IMG/VR virus record: IMGVR_UViG_3300014323_000042
Span: 1 to 35,353 of that record
Length of the DNA: 35,353 nucleotides
Origin: a virus
Reading direction: 5' to 3' (one strand)
The notes beneath the pieces were generated by a model that saw only the letters and a program-made list of their open reading frames with translations, made no database searches and was not told where the DNA came from. Below, piece by piece: positions 28,721 through 35,353 of this stretch (position 1 is the first letter of the stretch; every line of letters starts with the position of its first letter). The position numbers and the translations under genes were made by a program.

Positions 28721-28774
28721 GTTTATGTCCTCTTTTCGGATGGTTTAAACAGTTGTGATTGACTGTATGGAGAC

Positions 28775-28803
28775 ATTATAGCTATTGATAAATAATTTGT
28801 CAA
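28775..28803 (-). promoter_or_regulatory. Perfect-consensus sigma70 promoter of the left cassette
   Basis: Minus strand TTGACA (28803-28798), 17-base spacer, TATAAT (28780-28775): both boxes match consensus at every base with the ideal spacing. The start should be near 28768, giving a leader of about 48 bases. No operator of the GTAC-N5-GTAC type overlaps, so it is expected to fire at once on entry and also in a repressed state unless another factor acts. Confidence 0.9.
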
Positions 28804-28838
28804 TTAGTTTAATGCAAATAAATTAAGTATATTCTGGC

Positions 28839-28867
28839 TTGATCTTTTAATCTTGGTATGGTATACG
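28839..28867 (+). promoter_or_regulatory. Candidate late promoter ahead of packaging genes
   Basis: TTGATC (28839-28844), 17-base spacer, then TATACG (28862-28867) preceded by TGG, an extended -10 element. It points into the terminase operon and is back to back with the perfect leftward promoter. Confidence 0.5.
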
Positions 28868-28906
28868 GATATTAGCGTGTCAATAACCTTATTTGGAGAT
28901 TTTGTT

Positions 28907-28981
28907 ATGAATAGCATGGGTAAAACTAGAAAATCTGATGGAGTGAAGGGGAAAGGTAAGGGTGGGAAGAAAGGATGTTAG
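28907..28981 (+). CDS. 24-residue Lys/Gly-rich peptide
   Basis: MNSMGKTRKSDGVKGKGKGG, then KKGC, with ribosome site TTGGAG 7-12 bases ahead of ATG. Nine Lys/Arg in 24 residues. It is the first frame of the packaging operon, 30 bases before the small terminase gene. It could be a nucleic-acid-binding peptide or a translated leader. Confidence 0.5.
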   Translation: MNSMGKTRKSDGVKGKGKGGKKGC

Positions 28982-29011
28982 TAACAATCCCAATCAATTT
29001 GAGAACAAGAT

Positions 29012-29314
29012 ATGGCATTTGTTAAGGGTAAATCAGGAAATCCCGCAGGAAGACCGAAAGGAACGGCGCATAAGATAATCAACGCAATAGAGATCATGCA
29101 GGGTCAGGGTTTTTGTCCTATTTTGAAAGCGATTGAAATGATCAATGATCCTGAGGTACGTCATCGCGAACGTGCGGAATTGGTCAATAAACTTATGGAT
29201 AAATACACACCAAATCTAAAATCAATCGAACATAGCGGAGACGTAGGCGCACAGTACGCGCTGAATATCATTTACCCAACGAAAGATGATCCCGAAGATC
29301 TTGACGAGAAATAA
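29012..29314 (+). CDS. Small terminase-type protein
   Basis: A 100-residue protein opening with VKGKSGNPAGRPKGTAHKI, the basic G-N-P-x-G-R-P-x-G motif common at the start of phage DUF5681/small-terminase-type proteins, where it contacts DNA. The remainder is helical (FCPILKAIEMINDPEVRHRE, RAELVNKLMDKYTPNLKSIE) with an acidic end. P22 gp3 is longer (162 residues). Position three genes before the large terminase supports a pac-recognition role. Stop and next start overlap in TAATG. Confidence 0.68.
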   Translation: MAFVKGKSGNPAGRPKGTAHKIINAIEIMQGQGFCPILKAIEMINDPEVRHRERAELVNKLMDKYTPNLKSIEHSGDVGAQYALNIIYPTKDDPEDLDEK

Positions 29315-29517
29315 TGTCATATTACATACTAAAATTAGAAGAGCTTGACAGTGCTCAATGGGCTAAGAGAGTAATACCGGACGTGCATTTTCTGGGTGAA
29401 GATAAGCTAAGAATGTATATACAAAGTCTACTTTTAGGCATTGAGTCGCAACACAATGAAATCGCAGAAGAGACGCGAGCAGAGTTTGAGAAAACTCATG
29501 GGAAATTGTTATTTTGA
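29314..29517 (+). CDS. Packaging operon small protein, unknown
   Basis: A 67-residue acidic, helical protein (LEELDSAQWAKRVIPDVHFL, LRMYIQSLLLGIESQHNEIA). Starts on the last base of the previous stop. No family recognised. Confidence 0.6.
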   Translation: MSYYILKLEELDSAQWAKRVIPDVHFLGEDKLRMYIQSLLLGIESQHNEIAEETRAEFEKTHGKLLF

Positions 29518-29574
29518 GATATCAGAAATCCAAATAACACTGTTGAAAAATCACACCAGCGGAGTTTGACTAAA

Positions 29575-29856
29575 GTGACGCGGCAAAAAGGAAACCCCGA
29601 CCCATCGCAGCATGGATCTATCAAATTAACATCTCAGCTCATCAAAGGCGATCAAAAAACGCCAGATCACATTGAATATTGCTTGAAATTCTATGGAACA
29701 CCTGCACAGATGATTTCTTATTGTGTTAGCACAGAAAAAGATAAGTCATGTGGCACAGAGGTCATTAATGCAATTTATTTGATGTGCGCGTCACTTCTTG
29801 AAAAGATTAGAGAAGCATCACAACTCCATTCGTTTATTGATCGGATCAATGATTGA
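29575..29856 (+). CDS. Protein before the large terminase, unknown
   Basis: A 93-residue protein. GGAG at 29561-29564 is 10 bases from the GTG at 29575, which is preferred over the TTG at 29566. Sequence has a basic, Gly/Pro/Gln-rich start (KGNPDPSQHGSIKL) and a helical second half (TEVINAIYLMCASLLEKIRE). It could be the true small terminase or its partner. Its end overlaps the large terminase start by 8 bases. Confidence 0.55.
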   Translation: MTRQKGNPDPSQHGSIKLTSQLIKGDQKTPDHIEYCLKFYGTPAQMISYCVSTEKDKSCGTEVINAIYLMCASLLEKIREASQLHSFIDRIND

Positions 29857-31333
29857 ACGAAACTTCGTGGCGAATAGTGTAGCTGCCGAATTCTTATCAA
29901 CCAATAATCAGAACGTTGAATTGCTCATGGGTCCGGTGGGTTGCGGGAAATCCTCGGGCGCAATGATAAAGCTCTATTTAGATGCTGTGAAAAATAGCCT
30001 TCCGGGGCATGACGGAATTAGGCGAACAAAAACAGTCGTCACACGTAATACATATAGCCAGCTAGAGACGACAACGATTAAAACCTGGGGGAAATGGTTC
30101 CCAGTGGAGTCGTTTGGAAAGATAAGCGGCGATAGCCCCATGACACATACAATACGTATGCCAGGAATTGAGTGGGACATCATATTTTTAGCTGTTAATT
30201 CTCTAGATGATTTAGAACGTCTAAAATCATTAGAAGTGACAAATGCTTATGTCAACGAAGCACAGTTCATTGGCGATAAAAAAGTTATTGAAAACATCCT
30301 GGAACGCACTAACAGATACCCAGATAAAATGTACGGTGGTGGTCTTGGAATGCCGAAGCTGTATATGGACTGTAACCCTCCCAGTCAGAGACACTGGATA
30401 TATAGTACATTTGAGAAGGGATCAGTTCAAGGATGGAAAATATACAAGTATGAGCCAGCGCTAATTGAAGTTGAATCGACCGACAGTGAAGACTACGCAA
30501 TTGACAGAGACGGGAAAAAGTGGGTTAACAATCCTACTTGTGATTATAGGCAACAACAGAATGATTCCAATTACTGGCTGCATTTGGCGCGAGGCGCGAG
30601 CAGAGAATACATTCTTGTTAACTTATGTGGACAGTATGGTGTGATAACAGAAGGCCTTCCCGTACATCCCGAGTACAATGATACGCTGCATAGATCATCG
30701 TCGCCATTGCAGGCAAATCCACTAGTTGAGATAGGGCTCGGTTTCGATTTCGGATTAACACCTGCCTGCGCAGTTACGCAGCTTTTGCCCAGTGGACAGT
30801 TTGTTGTCTTGGCTGAGATACGAAGTGACCGTAGTGACTTTCAGGGATTTCTAGAAAACGAAGTCATCCCATTTTTGGACAGGCATTATCCTTGGTGGCG
30901 AAAAAACTATGTTTCTGTTCATGATCCGGCAGATTCGGTAGGAAACCAGGGAAATACGAATCAGAATATCATGCGATCAGCTGGCATAAATTCATATCCA
31001 GCAACTACAAATGCAATGGCGTTTAGGCGCGCATCTTTAAAATATTTTCTGACCAGGGCTCCGAATGGAAACCCTGGTTTCCTGTTGAACTCTCAGCATG
31101 TTGAAATGTTACGAGAAGGACTGATGGGGGAGTTCAAATATCCGCTAATTAAGTACACAGCATTAAGTGGAGATAAACAATTTCAAGAAAAGCCGCTTAA
31201 AAATATGTGGTCTCATATCTGTGAAGCATTAGAATATATTGCAAGTAATTATGCAAGAGTTGCTAAAGAGCATTTTACTGATGAGGCAAATAATGCCTAT
31301 ACAATCAACACCGGATCCTGGATGTCATTTTAA
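29849..31333 (+). CDS. Large terminase, P22 gp2-like
   Basis: A 494-residue ATPase-nuclease that pumps DNA into the head; P22 gp2 is 499. An upstream frame opens at 29798, but MIERNFVANSVAAEFLSTN is the natural start and overlaps the prior gene. Walker A is GPVGCGKS at residues 28-35; the Walker B region is TNAYVNEAQF at 131-140, with Asn in place of the usual Asp before the catalytic Glu 137. The C-terminal nuclease shows GLGFDFGLTPACAVTQ and YVSVHDPAD, the acidic metal ligands of the RNase H-like fold. Headful packaging fits the circular permutation. Stop overlaps the portal start. Confidence 0.92.
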   Translation: MIERNFVANSVAAEFLSTNNQNVELLMGPVGCGKSSGAMIKLYLDAVKNSLPGHDGIRRTKTVVTRNTYSQLETTTIKTWGKWFPVESFGKISGDSPMTHTIRMPGIEWDIIFLAVNSLDDLERLKSLEVTNAYVNEAQFIGDKKVIENILERTNRYPDKMYGGGLGMPKLYMDCNPPSQRHWIYSTFEKGSVQGWKIYKYEPALIEVESTDSEDYAIDRDGKKWVNNPTCDYRQQQNDSNYWLHLARGASREYILVNLCGQYGVITEGLPVHPEYNDTLHRSSSPLQANPLVEIGLGFDFGLTPACAVTQLLPSGQFVVLAEIRSDRSDFQGFLENEVIPFLDRHYPWWRKNYVSVHDPADSVGNQGNTNQNIMRSAGINSYPATTNAMAFRRASLKYFLTRAPNGNPGFLLNSQHVEMLREGLMGEFKYPLIKYTALSGDKQFQEKPLKNMWSHICEALEYIASNYARVAKEHFTDEANNAYTINTGSWMSF

Positions 31334-33612
31334 TGCAAGATGCGCATACTGAAATATTTACGACACAACCAAAAATAAAGAACAGCCAGCGATCGAAAAA
31401 ATTAAAAGAGCCAGAGAATGTTTCGGATAAAGATGATGGCGATTTAATCAATCAACTCAAGAAGTGGACAGACGATTGGTATAGTTATTGGAATGAGCCA
31501 ATACAAAATGCACGTGAACTATTGTTATTTCTATTTATTTCACAGTGGGATCCTGAAGTTAAGCTGCGCAGACAAAACGCTGGCATACCAACACTTTCGT
31601 TTAACCATATCGCTCCGATGATTGATTCAATATTGGGTGAGCAGAGAAAAAATAGCGCACAAATCTCGATAATATCTCTCGATCAGGATGACACGCAGAA
31701 AAAAACAGACTGGCGAACAGACCTAATGCGGCAAATATGCTATTCATCACAGGCTGATAACCATTTTCAGATGGCGTATTTTCAGCAGTTAACCTGTGGA
31801 TGGGGATTTGTTCGTGTTTCTGTCCACTACGAGGGAAATGACACGTTTCGGAAGTGTGTGCGGATTGGTGGAGATGCTGATTACCAAAAAGCATTTTGGG
31901 ATCCAACTGCGAAAGAGAAGCATAAACAAGATGGCGACTACTGTGGGATCTATCAGGTCATGTCTATGGATGATTTCAAGCGAGATTATCCCGATATAGC
32001 GAATCCCGTTAGCGCAGGACAACAGACATTTTTTAGCTGGCAGACGAGAGAAACAATCACCGTCTGCGAGATTTATTACAAAGATTACTACAAAAAAACA
32101 ATAGTGCAGTTATCAGATAATCGTGAAATGGAGTTGTCAGATGCTAAAAAACTCATAGAAGCGCAAGCGTCTGAAGTCGCTGAAGACGAAATAGAAACAA
32201 ACGACATATTCCTTATGCAAATTGAAAAGCCAGAACCGTTGGAGATTATCAACCAGCGTGACGTTATGTGCTACAAAATGAAACATGTTCGATATGTTGA
32301 AAATGCATTAGTTGATAAAACTGATTGGCCCGGTAAAATGCTACCTATCGTATTTTTCCCAGGCCAGATTGCGGTAATTGATGGTAAGGAAAACCCGATT
32401 AGTTTTATCAATAATCTGCAAGACCCACAGCGATTGTACAACTATGTGATGAGTGAAATGGCAACTGGGATGCTAAATACTCAGCGCTCGAAGGTTATTG
32501 CAACACCTGATATGACGAAAGGACATGAGCAAGCATGGCGTCAACCGCAAAAAGTTCAAGGTGCACTACATTACAACCCAGACAACAGAACTCAGGCAGG
32601 AAGACCAGAATTTATTGATCCACCACCGTTTAATCAGGCGCTGATCGGATTACAGCAAATCGCGAACCAGGAAATGCCCACCATATCGGGAAGATTCGAA
32701 GAAAACAGAGGACAGGAAAGTAACGCGGTGTCTGGTAAAGCAATCAAAGCGCGTATTAGTGTAGGGAACAATGTCGTTAATGTATTTCACGACAACCTAC
32801 TTAGCGGTATTGAGCAAGTCGCGCGCGTAGGGATGGACTTGCTTCCACATGTTTATATCGGAGAGCGAGAAGTTATGCTGCGTGAGATGGATGGAACGTC
32901 ATATAAAATGACGATCAATAAGGCTACAGGACGATATAAAATGCCGAATGTCGCTCAAACTATGAAATTTGAAGATTTGATAGACAGTGCGGAAGAAGAG
33001 ATCGAAAACAAACTTGATGATGGCGAATTTAATATTGAAGTGAAAGCAGTTGGAAGTCTCGACTATCAGAAAGAAGAGTCTATGAATTTCTGGCTGAGCA
33101 TGATGTCGGTTGACCCAAGATTCCCAGGACTAATGGCGGATTTGGTTGCTGAAGAAAGCGATGCAACTAAAGCAAAACAAATATCTGAGCGTTTGAAAAG
33201 CATATTGCCGCCCGACATCTTGGCTAAAGAAAACGGACAACCACCACCACCTCCGCAAGCAGATCCTGCCGCACAAATGGCGCAGCAGAAAATGCAGTTA
33301 GAAATAAAGAACATGGCGCTTAAAGAACAGCAAATGCAGGTTGACATGCAGATGAAGCAAGGTCAGCAGCAGATTGATCAAATGAGTATGCAGAACGATC
33401 GCATGAAGATGATTTTGGATGCTCAACAGAATGGATTAGATGCACAGGTTGCTCGTGAACAGGCAGAAGCAGACATACATACAACGCATGTAAAAGCCAA
33501 TGCCGAGGTAGAAAAAGCCAATCTTGCGCGCGATACTGCGCACATAGTACATCACACGCATAGGATGAAAGAAATTAGTAAATTACAACAAAACACAGGA
33601 TTTAATCAATGA
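31333..33612 (+). CDS. Portal protein, P22 gp1-like
   Basis: A 759-residue portal (P22: 725). Core motifs of the P22 portal family include PTLSFNHIAPMIDSILGEQR near residue 90, CGWGFVRVSVHYEG near 155, KAFWDPTAKEKHKQDGDYCG, and PTISGRFEENRGQESNAVSG near 455. The C-terminal about 120 residues are Gln/Met-rich and helical (KMQLEIKNMALKEQQMQVDM, VAREQAEADIHTTHVKANAE), which matches the barrel that extends into the P22 head and senses packing. Twelve copies form the DNA entry channel. Coupled to terminase upstream (TAATG) and to scaffold downstream (ATGAG). Confidence 0.92.
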   Translation: MQDAHTEIFTTQPKIKNSQRSKKLKEPENVSDKDDGDLINQLKKWTDDWYSYWNEPIQNARELLLFLFISQWDPEVKLRRQNAGIPTLSFNHIAPMIDSILGEQRKNSAQISIISLDQDDTQKKTDWRTDLMRQICYSSQADNHFQMAYFQQLTCGWGFVRVSVHYEGNDTFRKCVRIGGDADYQKAFWDPTAKEKHKQDGDYCGIYQVMSMDDFKRDYPDIANPVSAGQQTFFSWQTRETITVCEIYYKDYYKKTIVQLSDNREMELSDAKKLIEAQASEVAEDEIETNDIFLMQIEKPEPLEIINQRDVMCYKMKHVRYVENALVDKTDWPGKMLPIVFFPGQIAVIDGKENPISFINNLQDPQRLYNYVMSEMATGMLNTQRSKVIATPDMTKGHEQAWRQPQKVQGALHYNPDNRTQAGRPEFIDPPPFNQALIGLQQIANQEMPTISGRFEENRGQESNAVSGKAIKARISVGNNVVNVFHDNLLSGIEQVARVGMDLLPHVYIGEREVMLREMDGTSYKMTINKATGRYKMPNVAQTMKFEDLIDSAEEEIENKLDDGEFNIEVKAVGSLDYQKEESMNFWLSMMSVDPRFPGLMADLVAEESDATKAKQISERLKSILPPDILAKENGQPPPPPQADPAAQMAQQKMQLEIKNMALKEQQMQVDMQMKQGQQQIDQMSMQNDRMKMILDAQQNGLDAQVAREQAEADIHTTHVKANAEVEKANLARDTAHIVHHTHRMKEISKLQQNTGFNQ

Positions 33613-34544
33613 GTGAAGAAACTGTCCAGTTGAATATTAGCGCTGAAACATCGGACGAAACTAAAGCGTCGGCAGTACATGCTGATGCAACGCAAGAACA
33701 GGACTTGGCTAGTGTAACCAAAGAGGCTGCCAAAGAAGAAAAACCTGCCACGGAGTTGCCGATAGAAGAATTACCGCTGCCGGATGTGGAAGGTAATGAA
33801 GAAGAACCTGTCCAGCCTAGACCTAAATCTAAAGAGGAGCGGTTGTTATTTAAGAAACAGCGTGAGTTAGATAGAGAGAGAATAAAAGCGCAAGAGTTAG
33901 AGCACCAGTTACATCTACAGCAATTTAAGCAAAGTAGACAGCAACAAGATTCGCCTGCGCAAGATTATTCTGATGTTTCACGTGAAAATTTTTCAAATGA
34001 AGAAGATTGGATAGCTGCTATTACTGACAAGCGATTACAGCAGCGAGAAGAAGCGTCTAGATACCAATATCAGCAAATGCAGCACCAGAAGCAGCAGGCT
34101 GAATTTGTGGCCAAGATAAATGAAATAAAAGATAAGGGCGTTTCAAAATATTCTGACTTTGATGACTTGGTTGAACCACTATTCGATCCGCGCGGAAATT
34201 TCCCAAGAAATGAACCAATGGCCGCAGCGATTGCAGATTCAGAATTTGGCGATGATATTTTGTATTTTATGGGTAAATATCCTGACCAAGCACGTGAGTT
34301 AGCAAAAAAGCCCCCGGTACAGGCTATTAAAGCAATTGCCATTTTAGAGCAGCGCTTCCGAGAAAAAAGAAATTCTGCTCCAGCTAAGGCGTCTGAAAAA
34401 CTTATTGAGCCATTGAAAGGAGGAAAGCATGTCAGCCCTACGACTACTTTGATGAGCATGACTTCAGAACAAATAGATCGGATGAGCATGAAAGAATTTA
34501 ACGAACGATGGGGTAGAGAGAATCCTAAAGGAACGCATTATTAA
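33609..34544 (+). CDS. Scaffolding protein, P22 gp8-like
   Basis: A 311-residue protein (P22 gp8: 303) between portal and coat. Residues 1-75 are acidic and disordered (TQEQDLASVTKEAAKEEKPA, ELPLPDVEGNEEE). From about 80 a long charged helix follows (LLFKKQRELDRERIKAQELE), then QREEASRYQYQQMQHQKQQA. The C-terminal part includes LPR-like basic patches and a short final helix (SMTSEQIDRMSMKEFNERWG) that may contact the coat. It guides coat assembly and leaves before or during packaging. A long structured leader separates it from the coat gene. Confidence 0.85.
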   Translation: MSEETVQLNISAETSDETKASAVHADATQEQDLASVTKEAAKEEKPATELPIEELPLPDVEGNEEEPVQPRPKSKEERLLFKKQRELDRERIKAQELEHQLHLQQFKQSRQQQDSPAQDYSDVSRENFSNEEDWIAAITDKRLQQREEASRYQYQQMQHQKQQAEFVAKINEIKDKGVSKYSDFDDLVEPLFDPRGNFPRNEPMAAAIADSEFGDDILYFMGKYPDQARELAKKPPVQAIKAIAILEQRFREKRNSAPAKASEKLIEPLKGGKHVSPTTTLMSMTSEQIDRMSMKEFNERWGRENPKGTHY

Positions 34545-34570
34545 AGATTAAATTTAGAAAAGCCAGAGTA

Positions 34571-34714
34571 ACACCTCCGCAGGTGTATAAACCGCGAGCC
34601 TATGCCCTCCACAAGGGCAGTTAAGCCAGATATCAACCTGGTTTGTGTGTCAACCGTTGGCGACGTGTAACAGCCGATAGCTGACGCGTTTACGCGTCAA
34701 ATTTGACACACAAA
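34571..34714 (+). promoter_or_regulatory. Highly structured RNA leader of the coat gene
   Basis: In the 183-base gap before the coat gene there are several stems: ACACCT/AGGTGT (34571-34586, loop CCGC), TGCCCT/AGGGCA (34603-34619), CCAG/CTGG (34626-34641), and a perfect 12-bp pair TTTGTGTGTCAA (34642-34653) with TTGACACACAAA (34703-34714). The last encloses two hairpins, TGACGCG-TTTA-CGCGTCA (34682-34699) and GTTGGC/GCCGAT (34656-34678, two wobble pairs), giving a three-way junction. The coat ribosome site AGGTGA (34718-34723) begins four bases after the outer stem. CACCT in the first hairpin could pair instead with this site. No terminator T-run. A translational switch, protein-binding or processing element is plausible. 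Confidence 0.7.
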
Positions 34715-34727
34715 TACAGGTGATATT

Positions 34728-35353
34728 ATGTCCTCCAATATTTTTCAAAATGAAACGCTTATCGCAAAGAAGTTTTTGAGCGAATTCGAAAACAACTTGG
34801 TTTTCTCAAAAACAATCAATCGTCAATTCGAAGATACCTATTCTAACAATACTGGTACAATCATCAATATCCGAAAGCCAACGCGATTTTTCCCCACTAC
34901 GGGCCGAGATATTACATCTAACATACAGACTATTAAGCAGAGAACAGTCCCATTAACGATCCGTTATCAAGACAACGTCGCGATGGAGCTAACATCACAA
35001 CAAATGGCGTTGAACATGGACGATTTGACGCGTGAGGTTATCTCTCCAGCTGCTTTGCAGTTAGCCAATAAGGTTGATATGCGAGCATATGATACGTCTC
35101 TTGGGATTTATAACGCTGTTGGTACAGCAGGAACAGCGCCAAACAGCTTTGGTGTAATAAATAACGCAAGGACCCTTCTTACGTCGCAAGGTGTTTTACT
35201 CAAGCCTCGCTATTTCTTATTTAATGTTTTAGATGGAGGAGCGGTCTCAGCTGGACTTCAAGGCCAATATAACTATCAAGAATTCAACAAAGAAATATTG
35301 GATGAAGGTGTCATTGGCCGTATGGCTGGATTTGATATGTATCAAGTTCAGAA
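34728..35353 (+). CDS. Major capsid (coat) protein, P22 gp5-like, 5' part
   Basis: N-terminal part of the coat protein; the frame leaves the window and continues at base 1 after removal of the 123-base duplicate. Ribosome site AGGTGA precedes ATG by 4-5 bases. The protein starts MSSNIFQNETLIAKKFLSEF, then NNLVFSKTINRQFED, IINIRKPTRFF, and VPLTIRYQDNVAMELTSQQM followed by LANKVDMRAYDT, the layout of P22-type coats (N-terminal arm, E-loop strands, then the V-P-L-T-I strand). It should build a small isometric head with portal and scaffold. Confidence 0.92.
   Translation, partial: MSSNIFQNETLIAKKFLSEFENNLVFSKTINRQFEDTYSNNTGTIINIRKPTRFFPTTGRDITSNIQTIKQRTVPLTIRYQDNVAMELTSQQMALNMDDLTREVISPAALQLANKVDMRAYDTSLGIYNAVGTAGTAPNSFGVINNARTLLTSQGVLLKPRYFLFNVLDGGAVSAGLQGQYNYQEFNKEILDEGVIGRMAGFDMYQVQ
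35231..35353. repeat. Terminal duplicate, right copy (circle closure)
   Basis: Exact copy of bases 1-123. See the left copy; removing one leaves a circle of 35,230 bp. Confidence 0.95.

Noticed and set aside
34642-34714. tRNA or tRNA-like gene (73 bases, paired ends)
   Set aside because: The outer stem is 12 bp, there is no anticodon or T-loop pattern and no CCA region; it is a structured leader, not a tRNA.

Overview
The window is a complete genome of a small tailed phage with P22-like (short-tailed) virion genes, cut open at an arbitrary point. Bases 1-123 are repeated exactly at 35231-35353, so the molecule closes into a circle of 35,230 bp, as expected for assembly of a circularly permuted, headful-packaged genome. 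The coat gene runs across the cut: its 5' part is at 34728-35353 and its 3' part at 1-733. The DNA is AT-rich by eye. A full-length CsrA very close to the gammaproteobacterial proteins, together with P22-type head genes, suggests a gammaproteobacterial host; the genus cannot be read from the window.

Layout around the circle. (1) 28907-8187 through the cut, rightward: packaging and virion genes in P22 order: small and large terminase, portal, scaffold, coat, tail accessory factor (gp4-like), tail hub (gp10-like), a protein in the needle position, and three ejection-type proteins. (2) 8349-14648, rightward: host-recognition module with a 528-residue collar-type fibre, two small proteins, a 1248-residue fibre and a 144-residue follower. 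(3) 15057-15584, rightward: an independent two-gene unit with its own near-consensus promoter, bracketed by 11-bp inverted repeats. (4) 23092-15671, leftward: one long early operon from a strong promoter (pL) holding small unknown genes, a two-TM protein, csrA, a YqaJ-type exonuclease, a RecT-type annealase, an RNA polymerase alpha-CTD look-alike, a coiled-coil protein, and finally a gene pair made of a HEEH-motif protein and a DUF6745 protein interrupted by 44 tetrapeptide repeats. (5) 23217-24218: immunity switch with an S24-fold repressor and a divergent Cro/YdaS-like gene. (6) 24374-27907, rightward: replication gene with internal iterons, a possible helicase loader, and a nin-like run of small genes including a DUF1064 nuclease-like protein. 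(7) 28720-27901, leftward: a small cassette driven by a perfect-consensus promoter.

How it works together. The repressor probably shuts pL and pR through operators of the form GTAC-N5-GTAC; the pL and pR operators overlap the -10 box in exactly the same register. The repressor has the S24 fold but appears to have lost the catalytic Ser, the catalytic Lys and the Ala-Gly cleavage site, so release from repression is unlikely to use RecA-stimulated self-cleavage. The early left operon combines recombination (Exo/RecT) with host-control genes (CsrA, alpha-CTD mimic). No integrase, partition system, endolysin, spanin or Q-type antiterminator could be recognised.

The strongest candidates for something new are the DUF6745 tetrapeptide-array gene and its HEEH partner, the alpha-CTD mimic, the apparently uncleavable repressor with its operators, phage CsrA in a recombination operon, and a highly structured RNA leader in front of the coat gene.
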